From Agromyces salentinus (GTDB lineage: Bacteria > Actinomycetota > Actinomycetes > Actinomycetales > Microbacteriaceae), in NCBI RefSeq assembly GCF_009749395.1, contig NZ_WBIR01000020.1, forward strand, positions 1-64,000: DNA of 64,000 bases. Direction: 5' to 3'. Shown here piece after piece: positions 1 to 12,997 of the stretch (its first letter is position 1; each line of letters opens with the position of its first letter). The position numbers were made by a program, and so were the translations under genes. A model generated the notes under the pieces. The model was not told the origin of the DNA and did no database searches. It worked only from the letters and a program-made list of their open reading frames with translations.

Positions 1-75
1 ACCCGGAAGCTAAGACTCGCAGCGCCGATGGTACTGCAGGGGGGACCCTGTGGGAGAGTAGGACACCGCCGGACA
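1..75 (+). rRNA. rrf: 5S rRNA, 3' part
   Basis: The sequence carries the conserved 3' half of bacterial 5S rRNA: GAAGCTAAGACTCGCAGCGC, the GATGGTACTGCA segment, and GGGAGAGTAGGACACCGCCGG. The 5' part lies before the window, so this is the end of an rRNA operon. The 3' boundary is approximate. The strong hairpin that follows fits an rrn operon terminator. Confidence 0.93.
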
Positions 76-83
76 ACCATTCC

Positions 84-116
84 AGGAAGGCCACCCCAAC
101 GGGGTGGCCTTCCTGC
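84..116 (+). terminator. rRNA operon terminator hairpin
   Basis: A perfect 14-bp stem (AGGAAGGCCACCCC at 84-97 with GGGGTGGCCTTCCT at 101-114) closes a three-base loop and runs into a short T-containing stretch. Its position directly after 5S rRNA makes it the rrn terminator. Confidence 0.9.
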
Positions 117-131
117 ATTTAACAGACTTCC

Positions 132-160
132 CCCGGACGACCGCAGTACGGTTGTCCGGG
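132..160 (+). promoter_or_regulatory. second hairpin before the repeat-protein gene
   Basis: A 12-bp stem with one G-T pair (CCCGGACGACCG at 132-143 and CGGTTGTCCGGG at 149-160) has a five-base loop. It ends 27 bases before the GTG start at 188. It may be a backup terminator for the rRNA operon or a leader hairpin of the following mRNA; the sequence alone does not decide. Confidence 0.5.
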
Positions 161-187
161 ACAAACTTCACAGACGACGGGAACATC

Positions 188-2203
188 GTGAGCGACACGA
201 ACGACGACACGAGCAGGGGAGAGGCGCGCAACCGCGCCCCCCGCAGCGACGGGCGACCTCAGGGCAGCGGACGTGGAGCGAACGATGCCAGGGCGTCCCG
301 CCCGGCCGGTGACCGTGACAACAAGCGCCCGTATGAGAAGCGTGAGGGTGGTTCGTCGCGCCCGTATGAGAAGCGTGAGGGTGGTTCGTCGCGTCCGTAC
401 GAGAAGCGTGAGGGTGGTTCGTCGCGCCCGTACGAGAAGCGCGATGGGGGTTCGTCGCGCCCGTACGAGAAGCGTGACGGTGGTGCGCCGCGTTCCTACG
501 GCGACCGTGACAACAAGCGCCCCTACGAGAAGCGCGAAGGTGGTTCGTCGCGTCCGTACGAGAAGCGCGATGGGGGTTCGTCGCGCCCGTACGAGAAGCG
601 CGATGGGGGTTCGTCGCGCCCGTACGAGAAGCGCGATGGGGGTTCGTCGCGCCCGTACGAGAAGCGCGAGGGTGGTTCGTCGCGCCCGTACGAGAAGCGT
701 GACGGTGGTGCGCCGCGTTCCTACGGCGACCGTGACAACAAGCGCCCCTACGAGAAGCGCGAAGGTGGTTCGTCGCGTCCGTACGAGAAGCGCGACGGTG
801 GTGCGCCGCGTTCCTACGGCGACCGTGACAGCAAGCGTCCGTACGAGAAGCGTGACGGTGGTTCGTCGCGTTCCTACGGCGACCGTGACAGCAAGCGTCC
901 GTATGAGAAGCGCGAGGGTGGTTCGTCGCGTCCGTACGAGAAGCGCGAGGGTGGTTCGTCGCGTCCGTATGAGAAGCGCGACGGTGGTGCACCTCGCTCC
1001 TACGGCGACCGCGACAACAAGCGCCCCTACGAGAAGCGCGACGGCGGGTCGTCGCGTCCGTACGAGAAGCGCGACGGCGGGTCGTCGCGTCCGTACGAGA
1101 AGCGCGACGGGCAGTCCCGTCCGCACGGCGATCGGAACGATCGGCGGGACTCGACCGAGCCTCGCGACTTCCGTCGCGATTCGCCCGGTGCGTCCACGCT
1201 TGCGGTGCGTCCGCATCACGACGACCCGTTCATCCCGGAGACCATCGATGCGCGCGACCTCGACAAGGGGGCCCGCGCCGAGCTCAAGACCCTGAGCAAG
1301 GAGAACGCCGATTGGGTCGCCCGGCATCTCGTCGCGGCATCCATGTACCTCGACGACGACCCTGAACTCGCCCACGAGCATGCCCAGTCCGCGGGGCGCC
1401 GTGCCGGCCGGGTGGCCGTCGTCCGCGAGACGCTCGCGATCACCGCCTATGCAACGGGCGACTTCGCCCTCGCGCTGCGGGAACTCCGCACGTACCGTCG
1501 GATCTCCGGCAGCAACGACCAGCTGCCGCTGATGGTCGACAGCGAGCGAGGGGTCGGCCGTCCCGACCGCGCCCTCGAGGTGGGCCGCGCGGTCGACCGC
1601 AGCGAACTGCCCGCGGCCGTCCAGGTCGGGCTCGCCATCGCGATGTCCGGCGCGCGGCTCGATCTGGGGCAGGCCGAGCTGGCCCTCGCCGAGCTCGAGA
1701 TCCCGCAACTCGACCCCGACCGGGCGTTCAGCTACAGCCCCGCGCTCTTCTCCGCGTACGCCGAGGTGCTCGACGAACTCGGCCAGACCGACGACGCCGC
1801 CGCCTGGCGTGCGCGTTCGGCTCGCGCCGAGGCCGCGCTCGGCGGTCCGGAACTCGATCTCGTCGAGATCTACGAGGTCGAGCTCGAGCCCGAACTCGAC
1901 GGTGATGGTGACGTCGAAGAGCAGGCTGGCTCTGCTGATGCTGATGCTGATGCTGATGCTGATGCTGATGCTGATGCTGATGCTGATGCTGATGCTGATG
2001 CTGATGCTGATGCTGATGCTGATGCTGATGCTGATGCTGATGCTGATGCTGATGCTGATGCCGTGCCGGCCGATGGTGACGAGGCATCCGCTCGTGCCGA
2101 GCAGCCGGCCGACGAGCTCGAGGAGCTCGGTGACCCGGGCGATGTACTCGAGGACGACGTGCGCGCGGTCCTGGCCGAGGGCGACGACGAGGATCGGGCG
2201 TAG
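188..2203 (+). CDS. repeat-rich protein with C-terminal TPR-like domain
   Basis: This gene encodes about 671 aa. I chose the GTG at 188 because the upstream in-frame codons run back into the terminator region. Residues ~47-310 are 20 copies of an Arg/Gly-rich unit starting RPYEKR(E/D)GGSS, broken up by [13 protein letters not shown] spacers; this stretch is strongly basic and probably disordered. Residues ~336-555 are Ala/Leu-rich helices with the look of TPR-type pairs. Residues 583-624 are a pure Ala-Asp repeat, followed by an acidic tail. Its place just before a HAD phosphatase, a small protein and tlyA matches Rv1691 in M. tuberculosis. Homologues in Microbacteriaceae are sometimes named primosomal protein, without support that I can see. 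The function is unknown. The basic and acidic low-complexity arms suggest nucleic-acid or ribosome association, which is inference. Confidence 0.8.
   Translation: MSDTNDDTSRGEARNRAPRSDGRPQGSGRGANDARASRPAGDRDNKRPYEKREGGSSRPYEKREGGSSRPYEKREGGSSRPYEKRDGGSSRPYEKRDGGAPRSYGDRDNKRPYEKREGGSSRPYEKRDGGSSRPYEKRDGGSSRPYEKRDGGSSRPYEKREGGSSRPYEKRDGGAPRSYGDRDNKRPYEKREGGSSRPYEKRDGGAPRSYGDRDSKRPYEKRDGGSSRSYGDRDSKRPYEKREGGSSRPYEKREGGSSRPYEKRDGGAPRSYGDRDNKRPYEKRDGGSSRPYEKRDGGSSRPYEKRDGQSRPHGDRNDRRDSTEPRDFRRDSPGASTLAVRPHHDDPFIPETIDARDLDKGARAELKTLSKENADWVARHLVAASMYLDDDPELAHEHAQSAGRRAGRVAVVRETLAITAYATGDFALALRELRTYRRISGSNDQLPLMVDSERGVGRPDRALEVGRAVDRSELPAAVQVGLAIAMSGARLDLGQAELALAELEIPQLDPDRAFSYSPALFSAYAEVLDELGQTDDAAAWRARSARAEAALGGPELDLVEIYEVELEPELDGDGDVEEQAGSADADADADADADADADADADADADADADADADADADADADADAVPADGDEASARAEQPADELEELGDPGDVLEDDVRAVLAEGDDEDRA
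326..1110 (+). repeat. in-frame minisatellite encoding RPYEKR units
   Basis: A ~33-bp unit (CGTCCGTACGAGAAGCGCGA and close variants, then GGTGGTTCGTCG) occurs 20 times. Several copies carry a 27-bp GACCGTGACAACAAG-type insert. Adjacent copies are almost identical in DNA, including synonymous sites, which points to recent expansion or gene conversion. All units keep the reading frame. Confidence 0.95.
1934..2059 (+). repeat. perfect GCTGAT hexanucleotide microsatellite, 21 copies
   Basis: Twenty-one uninterrupted copies of GCTGAT encode (Ala-Asp)21 inside the repeat-rich protein. GCT and GAT are minor codons here; neighbouring Ala and Asp codons are mostly GCC/GCG and GAC. The unit is six bases, so slippage changes length without changing frame. 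Confidence 0.98.
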
Positions 2204-2206
2204 CGG

Positions 2207-3238
2207 GTGGGGCTGTTCCGCGCCAAGTCCGGCGGACGGGCGCCGCTCGATGCCGCCGACGCCGTCCTCGCCGATCTCGACGGAGTCGTCTACGCGGGCG
2301 CCGGGGCGATCCCGCATGCCGTCGAGAGCCTGAACTCCGCGAAGGAGCGCATGGCCGTCGGCTACATCACCAACAACGCTTCGCGCAGCGATGCATCCGT
2401 CGCCCGTCACCTCTCGGAGCTCGGTCTCTCGGTCGAAGCCTCGGACGTCGTCACGTCGCCGCAGGCCGCCATGCGCCTCCTCGACGAGCAGGTGCCCCCG
2501 GGCGCGCTGGTCATGGTCGTCGGCGGTGAAGGCATCGTCGTCGAGCTCGAGAAGCGCGGCTATCGCGTGACGAGATCGGCGGATGACGCGCCGGAGGCCG
2601 TCGTTCAGGGCTTCACGCCAGAGATCGGCTGGAAGGATCTCGCCGAGGCGGCATTCGCGCTGAACGCCGCGGGCGGGCCCGGATCCGACGCGCCGGGCAT
2701 TCCGTGGATCGCGACGAACACGGACTGGACGATCCCTGTCGCCCGGGGCATCGCGCCCGGCAACGGAACCCTCGTCTCCGCGGTGCACACGGCGGTCGGA
2801 CGTCTGCCGCTCGTGGCCGGCAAGCCCGAGACGCCGATCTTCGACGAGGCGAGACGCCGGTTCGGCGCTGAACGGCCGCTCGTCGTGGGCGACCGCCTCG
2901 ACACCGACATCCTCGGGGCGAACCGGGCCGGCATGGCCAGCGCGCTGGTGCTCACCGGCATCGACCGGGCGAAGCAGGTGCTCGCCGCGGACGCTGCGAG
3001 CCGGCCCGACTTCATCGTCGCCGACCTCCGCGGGCTGTATGCGCCCTACCCGGAGACCGAAGAGGTGCGCGGTTCGGTGCGAGTGGGTCGCGCGCGAGTG
3101 CGCGTCGACGGGCGGCGCGTGCTGATCGAGTCCGAGGGCGACGATGAACTCGACCTCCTCCGGGCGGCGTGTGCGGCCATCTGGCGCTCCGGACAGGCGA
3201 TCCACGTGCTCGACGTCCCGCCGGTGCTGTACGCCTGA
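2207..3238 (+). CDS. HAD-IIA family phosphatase (Rv1692-like)
   Basis: This 343-aa hydrolase of the haloacid dehalogenase superfamily, subclass IIA (NagD-like), has the motif I nucleophile in LADLDGVVYAG near the N terminus, motif II in YITNNAS, and the acidic motif in VVGDRLDTDILGA. About 70 C-terminal residues extend beyond the HAD core, as in Rv1692, which has been shown to dephosphorylate glycerol 3-phosphate; that substrate is carried over by homology and gene order only. The GTG start lies three bases after the preceding stop, so the two genes are probably co-translated. It is expected to be cytosolic and Mg-dependent. Confidence 0.88.
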   Translation: MGLFRAKSGGRAPLDAADAVLADLDGVVYAGAGAIPHAVESLNSAKERMAVGYITNNASRSDASVARHLSELGLSVEASDVVTSPQAAMRLLDEQVPPGALVMVVGGEGIVVELEKRGYRVTRSADDAPEAVVQGFTPEIGWKDLAEAAFALNAAGGPGSDAPGIPWIATNTDWTIPVARGIAPGNGTLVSAVHTAVGRLPLVAGKPETPIFDEARRRFGAERPLVVGDRLDTDILGANRAGMASALVLTGIDRAKQVLAADAASRPDFIVADLRGLYAPYPETEEVRGSVRVGRARVRVDGRRVLIESEGDDELDLLRAACAAIWRSGQAIHVLDVPPVLYA

Positions 3239-3321
3239 TCTCACTGGCGGCCGCCGGGCCCGGTCGACGGCTGCCGCCGAGGCACCGGCGCGCCGTCGGA
3301 GGCCTCGGGTAGCGTGGTGGG

Positions 3322-3486
3322 GTGAGTACAGACGACGCGCCCATCGAGGCATCCGACGAGGCCCGTGAGGCCATCGCCGCGATCGAGGAGCTCCCGCTCG
3401 AGGAGCGCGCGCCGGCCTACCTCGCCCTCGCCGAGCGGTTGCGGGCCGAGCTCGAGCAGTCCGATCCTGCTCGACGGTCAGACTGA
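3322..3486 (+). CDS. 54-aa conserved small protein (Rv1693 position)
   Basis: A 54-aa reading frame starts at GTG 3322 and stops three bases before tlyA. The protein is acidic and rich in Ala, Glu and Leu (for example AIAAIEELPLEERAPAYLAL), so it is probably one or two helices. A small uncharacterised protein sits in the same place, between the HAD phosphatase and tlyA, in mycobacteria (Rv1693). That shared position is the main reason to accept it as a gene. No function is known to me. Confidence 0.75.
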   Translation: MSTDDAPIEASDEAREAIAAIEELPLEERAPAYLALAERLRAELEQSDPARRSD

Positions 3487-3489
3487 ACG

Positions 3490-4299
3490 ATGACCGATCA
3501 ACGCCTGGACGCCGCCCTCGCCGAGCGCGGGCTCGCGCGCTCCCGGACGCACGCTGCGACGCTCATCGCGGCGGGCCTCGTGACGGTCGACGGCCGACCG
3601 GCGGTCAAGCCGTCCCTCAAGGTCGACGAGCATCGCGAGCTCGCGGTGGCGGCATCCGACCATTACGTCTCGAGGGCCGCGCACAAGCTGATCGCGGCGC
3701 TCGACGGCTTCGGCGTCGATCCCGCCGGGCGCATCGCCCTCGACGCGGGCGCGTCGACCGGCGGCTTCAGCCAGGTGCTGCTCGAACGCGGAGCGCAGCA
3801 GGTGCTGGCCGTCGACGTCGGGCACGGCCAGCTCGCGCCCGAGTTGCTCGGCGCGCCCCGACTCGTGCTCGTCGAGGGATGCAACGTGCGATCGCTCGAT
3901 CGACAGCTGCTGACGTCCTTGACCGGCACGTCGGAGCCGCCGTCGCTCGTGACGGCGGACCTCTCGTTCATCTCGCTGACCACCGTGCTGCCGGCCCTGG
4001 TCGCCACCGCCGAGGACGGCGCCGACTTCGTGCTGCTCGTCAAGCCGCAGTTCGAGGTGGGCCGCACGGGCGTGCGCGAGGGCATCGTGCACGACGCCGC
4101 CCTTCGGTCCGATGCCGTGGCGAATGTGCTCTGGGCGGCACACGACCTCGGCGTCGGTACCGCCGGCGTCATGTCCTCCCCAATCTCGGGTACCAGGGGC
4201 AATCATGAGTATCTCGTGCACCTCGACGCCCGGAGGGGAACCAATCCGACAGAATGGATGCGTCGGGTCGAGCAGATGACGGGAGGCAGTGGCGAGTGA
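3490..4299 (+). CDS. tlyA: TlyA family rRNA 2'-O-methyltransferase
   Basis: TlyA (269 aa) methylates the 2'-OH of cytidines in 16S and 23S rRNA using SAM; in mycobacteria its loss gives capreomycin resistance. Residues 1-60 form an S4 RNA-binding domain (LDAALAERGLARSRTHAATL). The Rossmann methyltransferase domain follows, with the SAM loop LDAGASTGGFS at 84-94. The catalytic K-D-K-E set is visible in SRAAHKL, TADLSF, LLVKPQFE and the downstream Glu. The stop overlaps the nadK start. The length is normal for the family. Confidence 0.95.
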   Translation: MTDQRLDAALAERGLARSRTHAATLIAAGLVTVDGRPAVKPSLKVDEHRELAVAASDHYVSRAAHKLIAALDGFGVDPAGRIALDAGASTGGFSQVLLERGAQQVLAVDVGHGQLAPELLGAPRLVLVEGCNVRSLDRQLLTSLTGTSEPPSLVTADLSFISLTTVLPALVATAEDGADFVLLVKPQFEVGRTGVREGIVHDAALRSDAVANVLWAAHDLGVGTAGVMSSPISGTRGNHEYLVHLDARRGTNPTEWMRRVEQMTGGSGE

Positions 4300-5202
4300 A
4301 TGAAGCGCGGCACTTCCTCGTGGTCTCGCATACCGGCCGGTCAGCCGCACTCACGGCGACCGGTGAGGTCTGCTCCCAGCTCATCGCGGCGGGCGCCGTG
4401 CCGGTGATCGCCGACGAGCAGTGGAACGACGTGCACGAGTTCATCCCGGAGTTGAACGGGTCGGTGCGCCGGCTCGAGGAGATGGATGCGTCGCTCATCG
4501 AGCTCGTGATCGTCCTCGGCGGCGACGGCACGATCCTCCGCGCGGCAGAACTGGTCCGCGACCAGCGAGTCGCCCTCCTCGGGGTCAACCTCGGGCATGT
4601 GGGGTTCCTCGCCGAGAGCGAGCGCGATGACCTCGGCTACACAGTGCAGCGTGCGCTCGCGCGCGACTACGTCGTCGAGGAGCGCATGACGCTCTCGGTC
4701 CGGGCGAAGATCGGCGAGCAGATCGTCTACGAGAGCTGGGCGCTCAACGAGGTCTCGGTCGAGAAGGCCGAGCGAGAGCGCATGATCGAGGTCGTCATCG
4801 AGGTCGACCGGCGCCCGTTGTCCTCCTTCGGCTGCGACGGGGTCGTCATGTCCACCCCGACGGGGTCGACCGCATACGCCTTCTCCGCCGGTGGCCCGGT
4901 CGTCTGGCCCGGGCTCGAGGCGCTGCTGCTCGTGCCGCTCAGCGCTCACGCGCTGTTCGCGCGGCCCCTCGTCGTCGCGGCCGACTCGTCGCTCGCGGTC
5001 GAGGTGCTGCAGCGTACCGACACGTCCGCGGTCATCTGGTGCGACGGTCGTCGCTCGTTCGACCTCCCGGCGGGCGCGCGGGTCGTGGTCCGCAGGTCAC
5101 CGGTTCCGGTGCGGCTGGCTCGGCTGCACGAGGCGCCGTTCACCGACCGGCTCGTGAACAAGTTCCAGTTGCCCGTGAGCGGATGGCGAGGACCGGTGGG
5201 CC

Positions 5203-5210
<8 letters not shown>
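4296..5210 (+). CDS. nadK: NAD kinase
   Basis: NAD kinase (304 aa) makes NADP from NAD and ATP or polyphosphate. GGDGT at residues 75-79 and the CDGVVMSTPTGSTAYAFSAGG block are the family signatures. The GTG at 4296 overlaps the tlyA stop in a GTGA arrangement, and GGGAGG at 4281-4286 is a good ribosome binding site for it. The 3' end overlaps recN by eight bases. The gene order tlyA-nadK-recN is conserved in actinobacteria. Confidence 0.96.
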
Positions 5211-9446
<4,236 letters not shown>

Positions 9447-9451
9447 ACGGC

Positions 9452-10363
9452 GTGCCCGTGCCCGGTCCGTCGGCGGTCGACGCGTACCTCCGTCACCTGA
9501 CGGTCGAGCGCGGCCTCGCCCGCAACACGGTGGCGTCCTACCGGCGCGACCTCGCGATCTACGCCGGCTGGCTCGCCGACGAAGGACTCGACGGGCCGGC
9601 CGCCGTCGGCGAGCAGGACCTCTCGCGCTTCATCCGGTACCTCGGCGTCGATCGGGTGCCGCCGCTCGCGACCTCCTCGATCGCCCGGGTAGTCTCGACG
9701 GTGCGGGGCCTGCACCGCTTCCTGGTCGACGAGGGACTCATCGAGGCGGATGTCTCGCGCGATCTCCGCCCGCCGAAGCTGCCCATGCGGCTGCCGAAGG
9801 CGATCTCGGTCGAGGACGTCGAAGCGCTCCTCGCGGCCGCCGGCGGTGAGGAGGTCGTCGAGCTGAGGGATGCCGCGCTGCTCGAGGTGCTCTACGCGAC
9901 GGGCGCGCGCGTGTCGGAGGCCATCGGGCTCAACGTCGACGATCTCGTCGACGGCGACGTGGTGCGGCTCTTCGGCAAGGGCGGCAAGCAGCGCATCGTG
10001 CCGCTCGGCTCGTACGCACGAGCCGCGCTCGACGCCTACCTCGTGCGTTCGCGGCCGATGCTCTCCGTGCGCGGCACGGCGACGCCGGCCCTGTTCCTCG
10101 GTGTCCGCGGTCGACGGATGTCGCGGCAGACGGCGTGGGAGGTCATCCGCGATGCCGCCGAACGCGCCGGCCTCGCGGTGGCGGTCTCGCCGCACACCCT
10201 GCGTCACTCGTTCGCGACGCACCTGCTCGAGGGCGGCGCCGACGTCCGTGTCGTGCAGGAGTTGCTGGGCCACTCGTCGGTCGCCACGACCCAGATCTAC
10301 ACCCTCGTCACGGCTGACACACTCCGGGAGATGTACACGGCCGCCCACCCGCGCGCTCGCTAG
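9452..10363 (+). CDS. xerD: tyrosine recombinase XerD
   Basis: XerD (303 aa) resolves chromosome dimers at dif with XerC. The N-terminal SAM-like domain ([23 protein letters not shown]) binds DNA. The catalytic residues are visible: Arg in [12 protein letters not shown], Lys in [12 protein letters not shown], His/Arg in [18 protein letters not shown], His in [13 protein letters not shown], and the nucleophile Tyr in that last motif. GTG 9452 (or 9458) gives the usual length. It follows the NUDIX gene by five bases. The location between pyrG/NUDIX and parA-scpAB is the standard actinobacterial one, so this is the housekeeping enzyme and not a phage integrase. Confidence 0.94.
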   Translation: MPVPGPSAVDAYLRHLTVERGLARNTVASYRRDLAIYAGWLADEGLDGPAAVGEQDLSRFIRYLGVDRVPPLATSSIARVVSTVRGLHRFLVDEGLIEADVSRDLRPPKLPMRLPKAISVEDVEALLAAAGGEEVVELRDAALLEVLYATGARVSEAIGLNVDDLVDGDVVRLFGKGGKQRIVPLGSYARAALDAYLVRSRPMLSVRGTATPALFLGVRGRRMSRQTAWEVIRDAAERAGLAVAVSPHTLRHSFATHLLEGGADVRVVQELLGHSSVATTQIYTLVTADTLREMYTAAHPRAR

Positions 10364-10366
10364 AAT
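10361..10366 (+). promoter_or_regulatory. possible -10 box for parA-scpAB
   Basis: TAGAAT at 10361-10366 overlaps the xerD stop codon and matches the -10 consensus. It would give a leader of about 50 bases before the parA GTG at 10422, which has the Shine-Dalgarno AGGAGAGA. No convincing -35 is present, so this is tentative. Confidence 0.35.
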
Positions 10367-10421
10367 CGACCAAGCGACTCGCATGACGAGCGGCCGGCAG
10401 GCAGCAGGAGAGAGACCACAC

Positions 10422-11309
10422 GTGACCAACCAGACGCGCGACTCGGCGGACGCGCTCGCGACGCTCCCGCCCGAGCTCGGTCCGACCGGTCGTCCCCACC
10501 GTGAGTTCCCAGCGCCGAAGCCGCTGCGTTCCCATGGGCCCGCTCGCATCATCGCCCTCTGCAACCAGAAGGGCGGAGTCGGCAAGACCACGACAACGAT
10601 CAATCTCGGCGCGACGCTGGCGGAGTACGGTCGCCGCGTGCTCGCGGTCGACTTCGACCCGCAGGGTGCGCTCTCGGCAGGCCTCGGCGTGCAGACCCAC
10701 GACGTTCCCACGATCTACGACCTCCTGCTCTCGCGAGCGATCGATCCCAAGGACGCGATCCAGCATTCGAGCGTCGAGGGCCTCGACGTGATCCCGGCGA
10801 ACATCGACCTGTCGGCCGCCGAGATCAACCTCGTGAACGAGGTCGCCCGGGAGCAGATCCTCGCCGGGGTGCTCCGCAAGGTCTCGGCCGATTACGACGT
10901 CATCCTCATCGACTGCCAGCCCTCGCTCGGGCTGCTGACGGTCAACGCCCTCACGGCGGCGCACGGCGTCGTGATCCCGCTCGAGTGCGAGTACTTCGCG
11001 CTGCGCGGCGTCGCGCTGCTCATCGAGACGATCGACAAGGTCCGCGACCGGTTGAACCCGGCCATCACGCTCGACGGCATCCTCGCGACCATGTACGACT
11101 CGCGCACGCTGCACTCGCGCGAGGTCCTCGAGCGCGTGGTCGACGCCTTCGGCGACGACGTGCTCGAGACCGTCATCACGCGCACCGTGAAGTTCCCCGA
11201 TGCGACCGTCGCGGCCACGCCGATCACCGAGTTCGCGCCCGAGCACCAGGCCTCCAAGTCGTACCGTCAGCTCGCGAGGGAGCTGGTCTTCCGTGGCGCG
11301 GTCGCCTGA
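10422..11309 (+). CDS. ParA/Soj-family ATPase (scpAB-linked)
   Basis: This 295-aa ParA-type ATPase has a deviant Walker A, KGGVGKTT, at residues 50-57, the Walker A' region VDFDPQGALSAGLG, and Walker B VILIDCQPSLGLLTVNAL. The ~40-residue N-terminal extension is Pro/Arg-rich. It lies immediately before scpA and scpB, as does Rv1708 in mycobacteria, and no parB follows. It is thus the segregation-associated ParA paralogue of the scpAB operon and not the oriC parAB pair. The Shine-Dalgarno AGGAGAGA sits eight bases before GTG 10422. Confidence 0.93.
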   Translation: MTNQTRDSADALATLPPELGPTGRPHREFPAPKPLRSHGPARIIALCNQKGGVGKTTTTINLGATLAEYGRRVLAVDFDPQGALSAGLGVQTHDVPTIYDLLLSRAIDPKDAIQHSSVEGLDVIPANIDLSAAEINLVNEVAREQILAGVLRKVSADYDVILIDCQPSLGLLTVNALTAAHGVVIPLECEYFALRGVALLIETIDKVRDRLNPAITLDGILATMYDSRTLHSREVLERVVDAFGDDVLETVITRTVKFPDATVAATPITEFAPEHQASKSYRQLARELVFRGAVA

Positions 11310-12216
11310 GGCCGTTCCGGTCTCGGGGGAGCAGGCGCCCGGCGGCGAGGCCGGCACTGCCGGGGCGTCCACCCTCGCAGGTGCGGCGGTCGCGGCATCC
11401 GACGATGCCGGGCCTGTCACGGCAACCGAACAGGATGCCGGCTTCCGCGTCGCGCTGACGAACTTCGAGGGCCCGTTCGACCTGCTGCTCTCGCTCATCG
11501 CCAAGCACGAGATGGACATCACCGAGGTGTCGCTCTCGGCCGTGACGGATGAGTTCATCTCGTACCTGCGAGGTGTGGACTCCGCCGAGGAACTCGACCG
11601 CGCCTCGGAGTTCCTCGTCGTCGCGGCGACGCTGCTCGACCTGAAGGTCGCCGGACTGCTTCCGCAGGGCGAACTCGTCGACGCCGAGGACGTCGCCCTC
11701 CTCGAGGCGCGCGACCTGCTCTTCGCGCGCCTGCTGCAGTACCGGGCGTTCAAGGAGGCCGCGCGCTGGTTCCAGGCGGGGCTCGACGCGGAGGGCACGC
11801 GGCATCCGCGGACCGTTCGCCTGGAAGACAAGTTCCGCCAACGCGCTCCCGAGCTGCGCTGGACCCTCAGCGCCGACGACTTCGCCGCGCTGGCGACCCT
11901 CGCCCTCACGCCGCCCGAGATCCCGGTCGTCGGGCTCACGCACCTGCACGCGCCGCTCGTGTCCATCCGGGAGCAGGCCGCGCATGTCGTCTCGGTGCTG
12001 CGTCGGGGCGAGCCGGTGAGCTTCCGCCAGCTCATCGCCGGCGTGACTCGGCCCGGCGTCGTGGTCGCCCGTTTCCTCGCCGTGCTCGAGCTCTACCGCC
12101 ACGCCGCCATCGGATTCGACCAGGTCGAACCGCTCGGTGAGCTCACCCTGCACTGGGCCGCCGAGACGTGGTCCGACGCCAACCTCGAGGCCCTGGGAGC
12201 CGACTATGACGAGTGA
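11293..12216 (+). CDS. scpA: segregation and condensation protein A
   Basis: ScpA (307 aa) is the kleisin that bridges the SMC heads. The family core begins VALTNFEGPFDLLLSLIAKHEMDI (near residue 50) and ends in a winged helix (LIAGVTRPGVVVARFLAVLEL). The first ~45 residues are an Ala/Gly/Ser-rich linker, usual in actinobacteria. GTG 11293 overlaps parA by 17 bases, with AGGGAG ten bases upstream. It is expected to work with Smc and with the ScpB encoded next. Confidence 0.95.
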   Translation: MARSPEAVPVSGEQAPGGEAGTAGASTLAGAAVAASDDAGPVTATEQDAGFRVALTNFEGPFDLLLSLIAKHEMDITEVSLSAVTDEFISYLRGVDSAEELDRASEFLVVAATLLDLKVAGLLPQGELVDAEDVALLEARDLLFARLLQYRAFKEAARWFQAGLDAEGTRHPRTVRLEDKFRQRAPELRWTLSADDFAALATLALTPPEIPVVGLTHLHAPLVSIREQAAHVVSVLRRGEPVSFRQLIAGVTRPGVVVARFLAVLELYRHAAIGFDQVEPLGELTLHWAAETWSDANLEALGADYDE

Positions 12217-12997
12217 CACGGATGCCGCCGTGAACGAGACGGATGCCGTGACGGGCGACACGGATACCGAGGGTGTGGCGGATGTCGCGGAGAGCGTAGC
12301 GAACGGCGCGGATGCCGCGACCGACGCTCCGCAGGCACGCGTCCGGCAGCACGGCCCCGAGCTCTCGATCGTCACGCCGCTCGACGTGCCCGGCCAGCCG
12401 CACCTCGATCTCGACCGGGCGCTGGAGGCGATCCTGTTCATCGCGGACGAGCCGCAGAGCGTCATCCACCTCGCGGCCGCGGTCTCCCGGCCGGTGGCCG
12501 AGGTCCGTGCCGCGATCGCGCGGCTCCGGGCCGACTACGACGGCGAGGCCGGCTCGGGCGAGCCGCGCACGGACGTGGCGGGCGACGAGGCGTCGGCACG
12601 CGGCATCCGCCGGGCCTTCGAACTGCGCGAGGTCGGCGGCGGGTGGCGGTTCTACGTCCGGACCGACTACGACACGCTGGTGTCCGATTTCGTGATCGCG
12701 CAGACGTCGACGAGACTTTCGCAGGCGGCACTCGAGACGCTCTCGGTGATCGCCTACAAGCAGCCGATCTCCCGATCGCAGATCGCCTCGATCCGTGCGG
12801 TGAACGTCGACTCGGTCGTGCGCACGCTGCTCGGGCGCGGCCTCATCACCGAGGTCGACACGGATGCCGAGACGGGCGCCCTGCTCTACGGCACCACCGA
12901 CCTGCTGCTCACCAACCTCGGCATCAACTCGCTCGACGAGCTGCCCCACATCTCCCCGTTGCTCGACGACGGCCAGGAAGGATTCGACCGTGACTGA
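12206..12997 (+). CDS. scpB: segregation and condensation protein B
   Basis: ScpB (263 aa) is the kleisin-associated winged-helix protein of the SMC condensin. The core starts DLDRALEAILFIADEPQSV (about residue 70), includes LETLSVIAYKQPISRSQIASIRAV and ends LGINSLDELPHISPLL. The N-terminal 65 residues are acidic and Thr/Asp/Ala-rich, probably disordered. ATG 12206 lies within the scpA 3' end. The stop overlaps the rluB start. Confidence 0.95.
   Translation: MTSDTDAAVNETDAVTGDTDTEGVADVAESVANGADAATDAPQARVRQHGPELSIVTPLDVPGQPHLDLDRALEAILFIADEPQSVIHLAAAVSRPVAEVRAAIARLRADYDGEAGSGEPRTDVAGDEASARGIRRAFELREVGGGWRFYVRTDYDTLVSDFVIAQTSTRLSQAALETLSVIAYKQPISRSQIASIRAVNVDSVVRTLLGRGLITEVDTDAETGALLYGTTDLLLTNLGINSLDELPHISPLLDDGQEGFDRD

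Noticed and set aside
326..1110. CRISPR-like array of ~33-base repeats
   Set aside because: There are no unique spacers. The units are contiguous, in frame and translated as RPYEKR repeats, and no cas genes are nearby.
119..3352. 1,077-residue open frame on the minus strand opposite the repeat protein and HAD genes
   Set aside because: It is a GC-rich antisense shadow. Its composition is Arg/Ala/Leu-rich with no domain, and it mirrors the forward repeats (an Ile-Ser run opposite the Ala-Asp run).
9452..10363. Phage or island integrase
   Set aside because: The tyrosine recombinase sits in the conserved pyrG-NUDIX-xerD-parA-scpAB order and has XerD length and motifs, so it is the housekeeping enzyme and not the missing integrase of the island.
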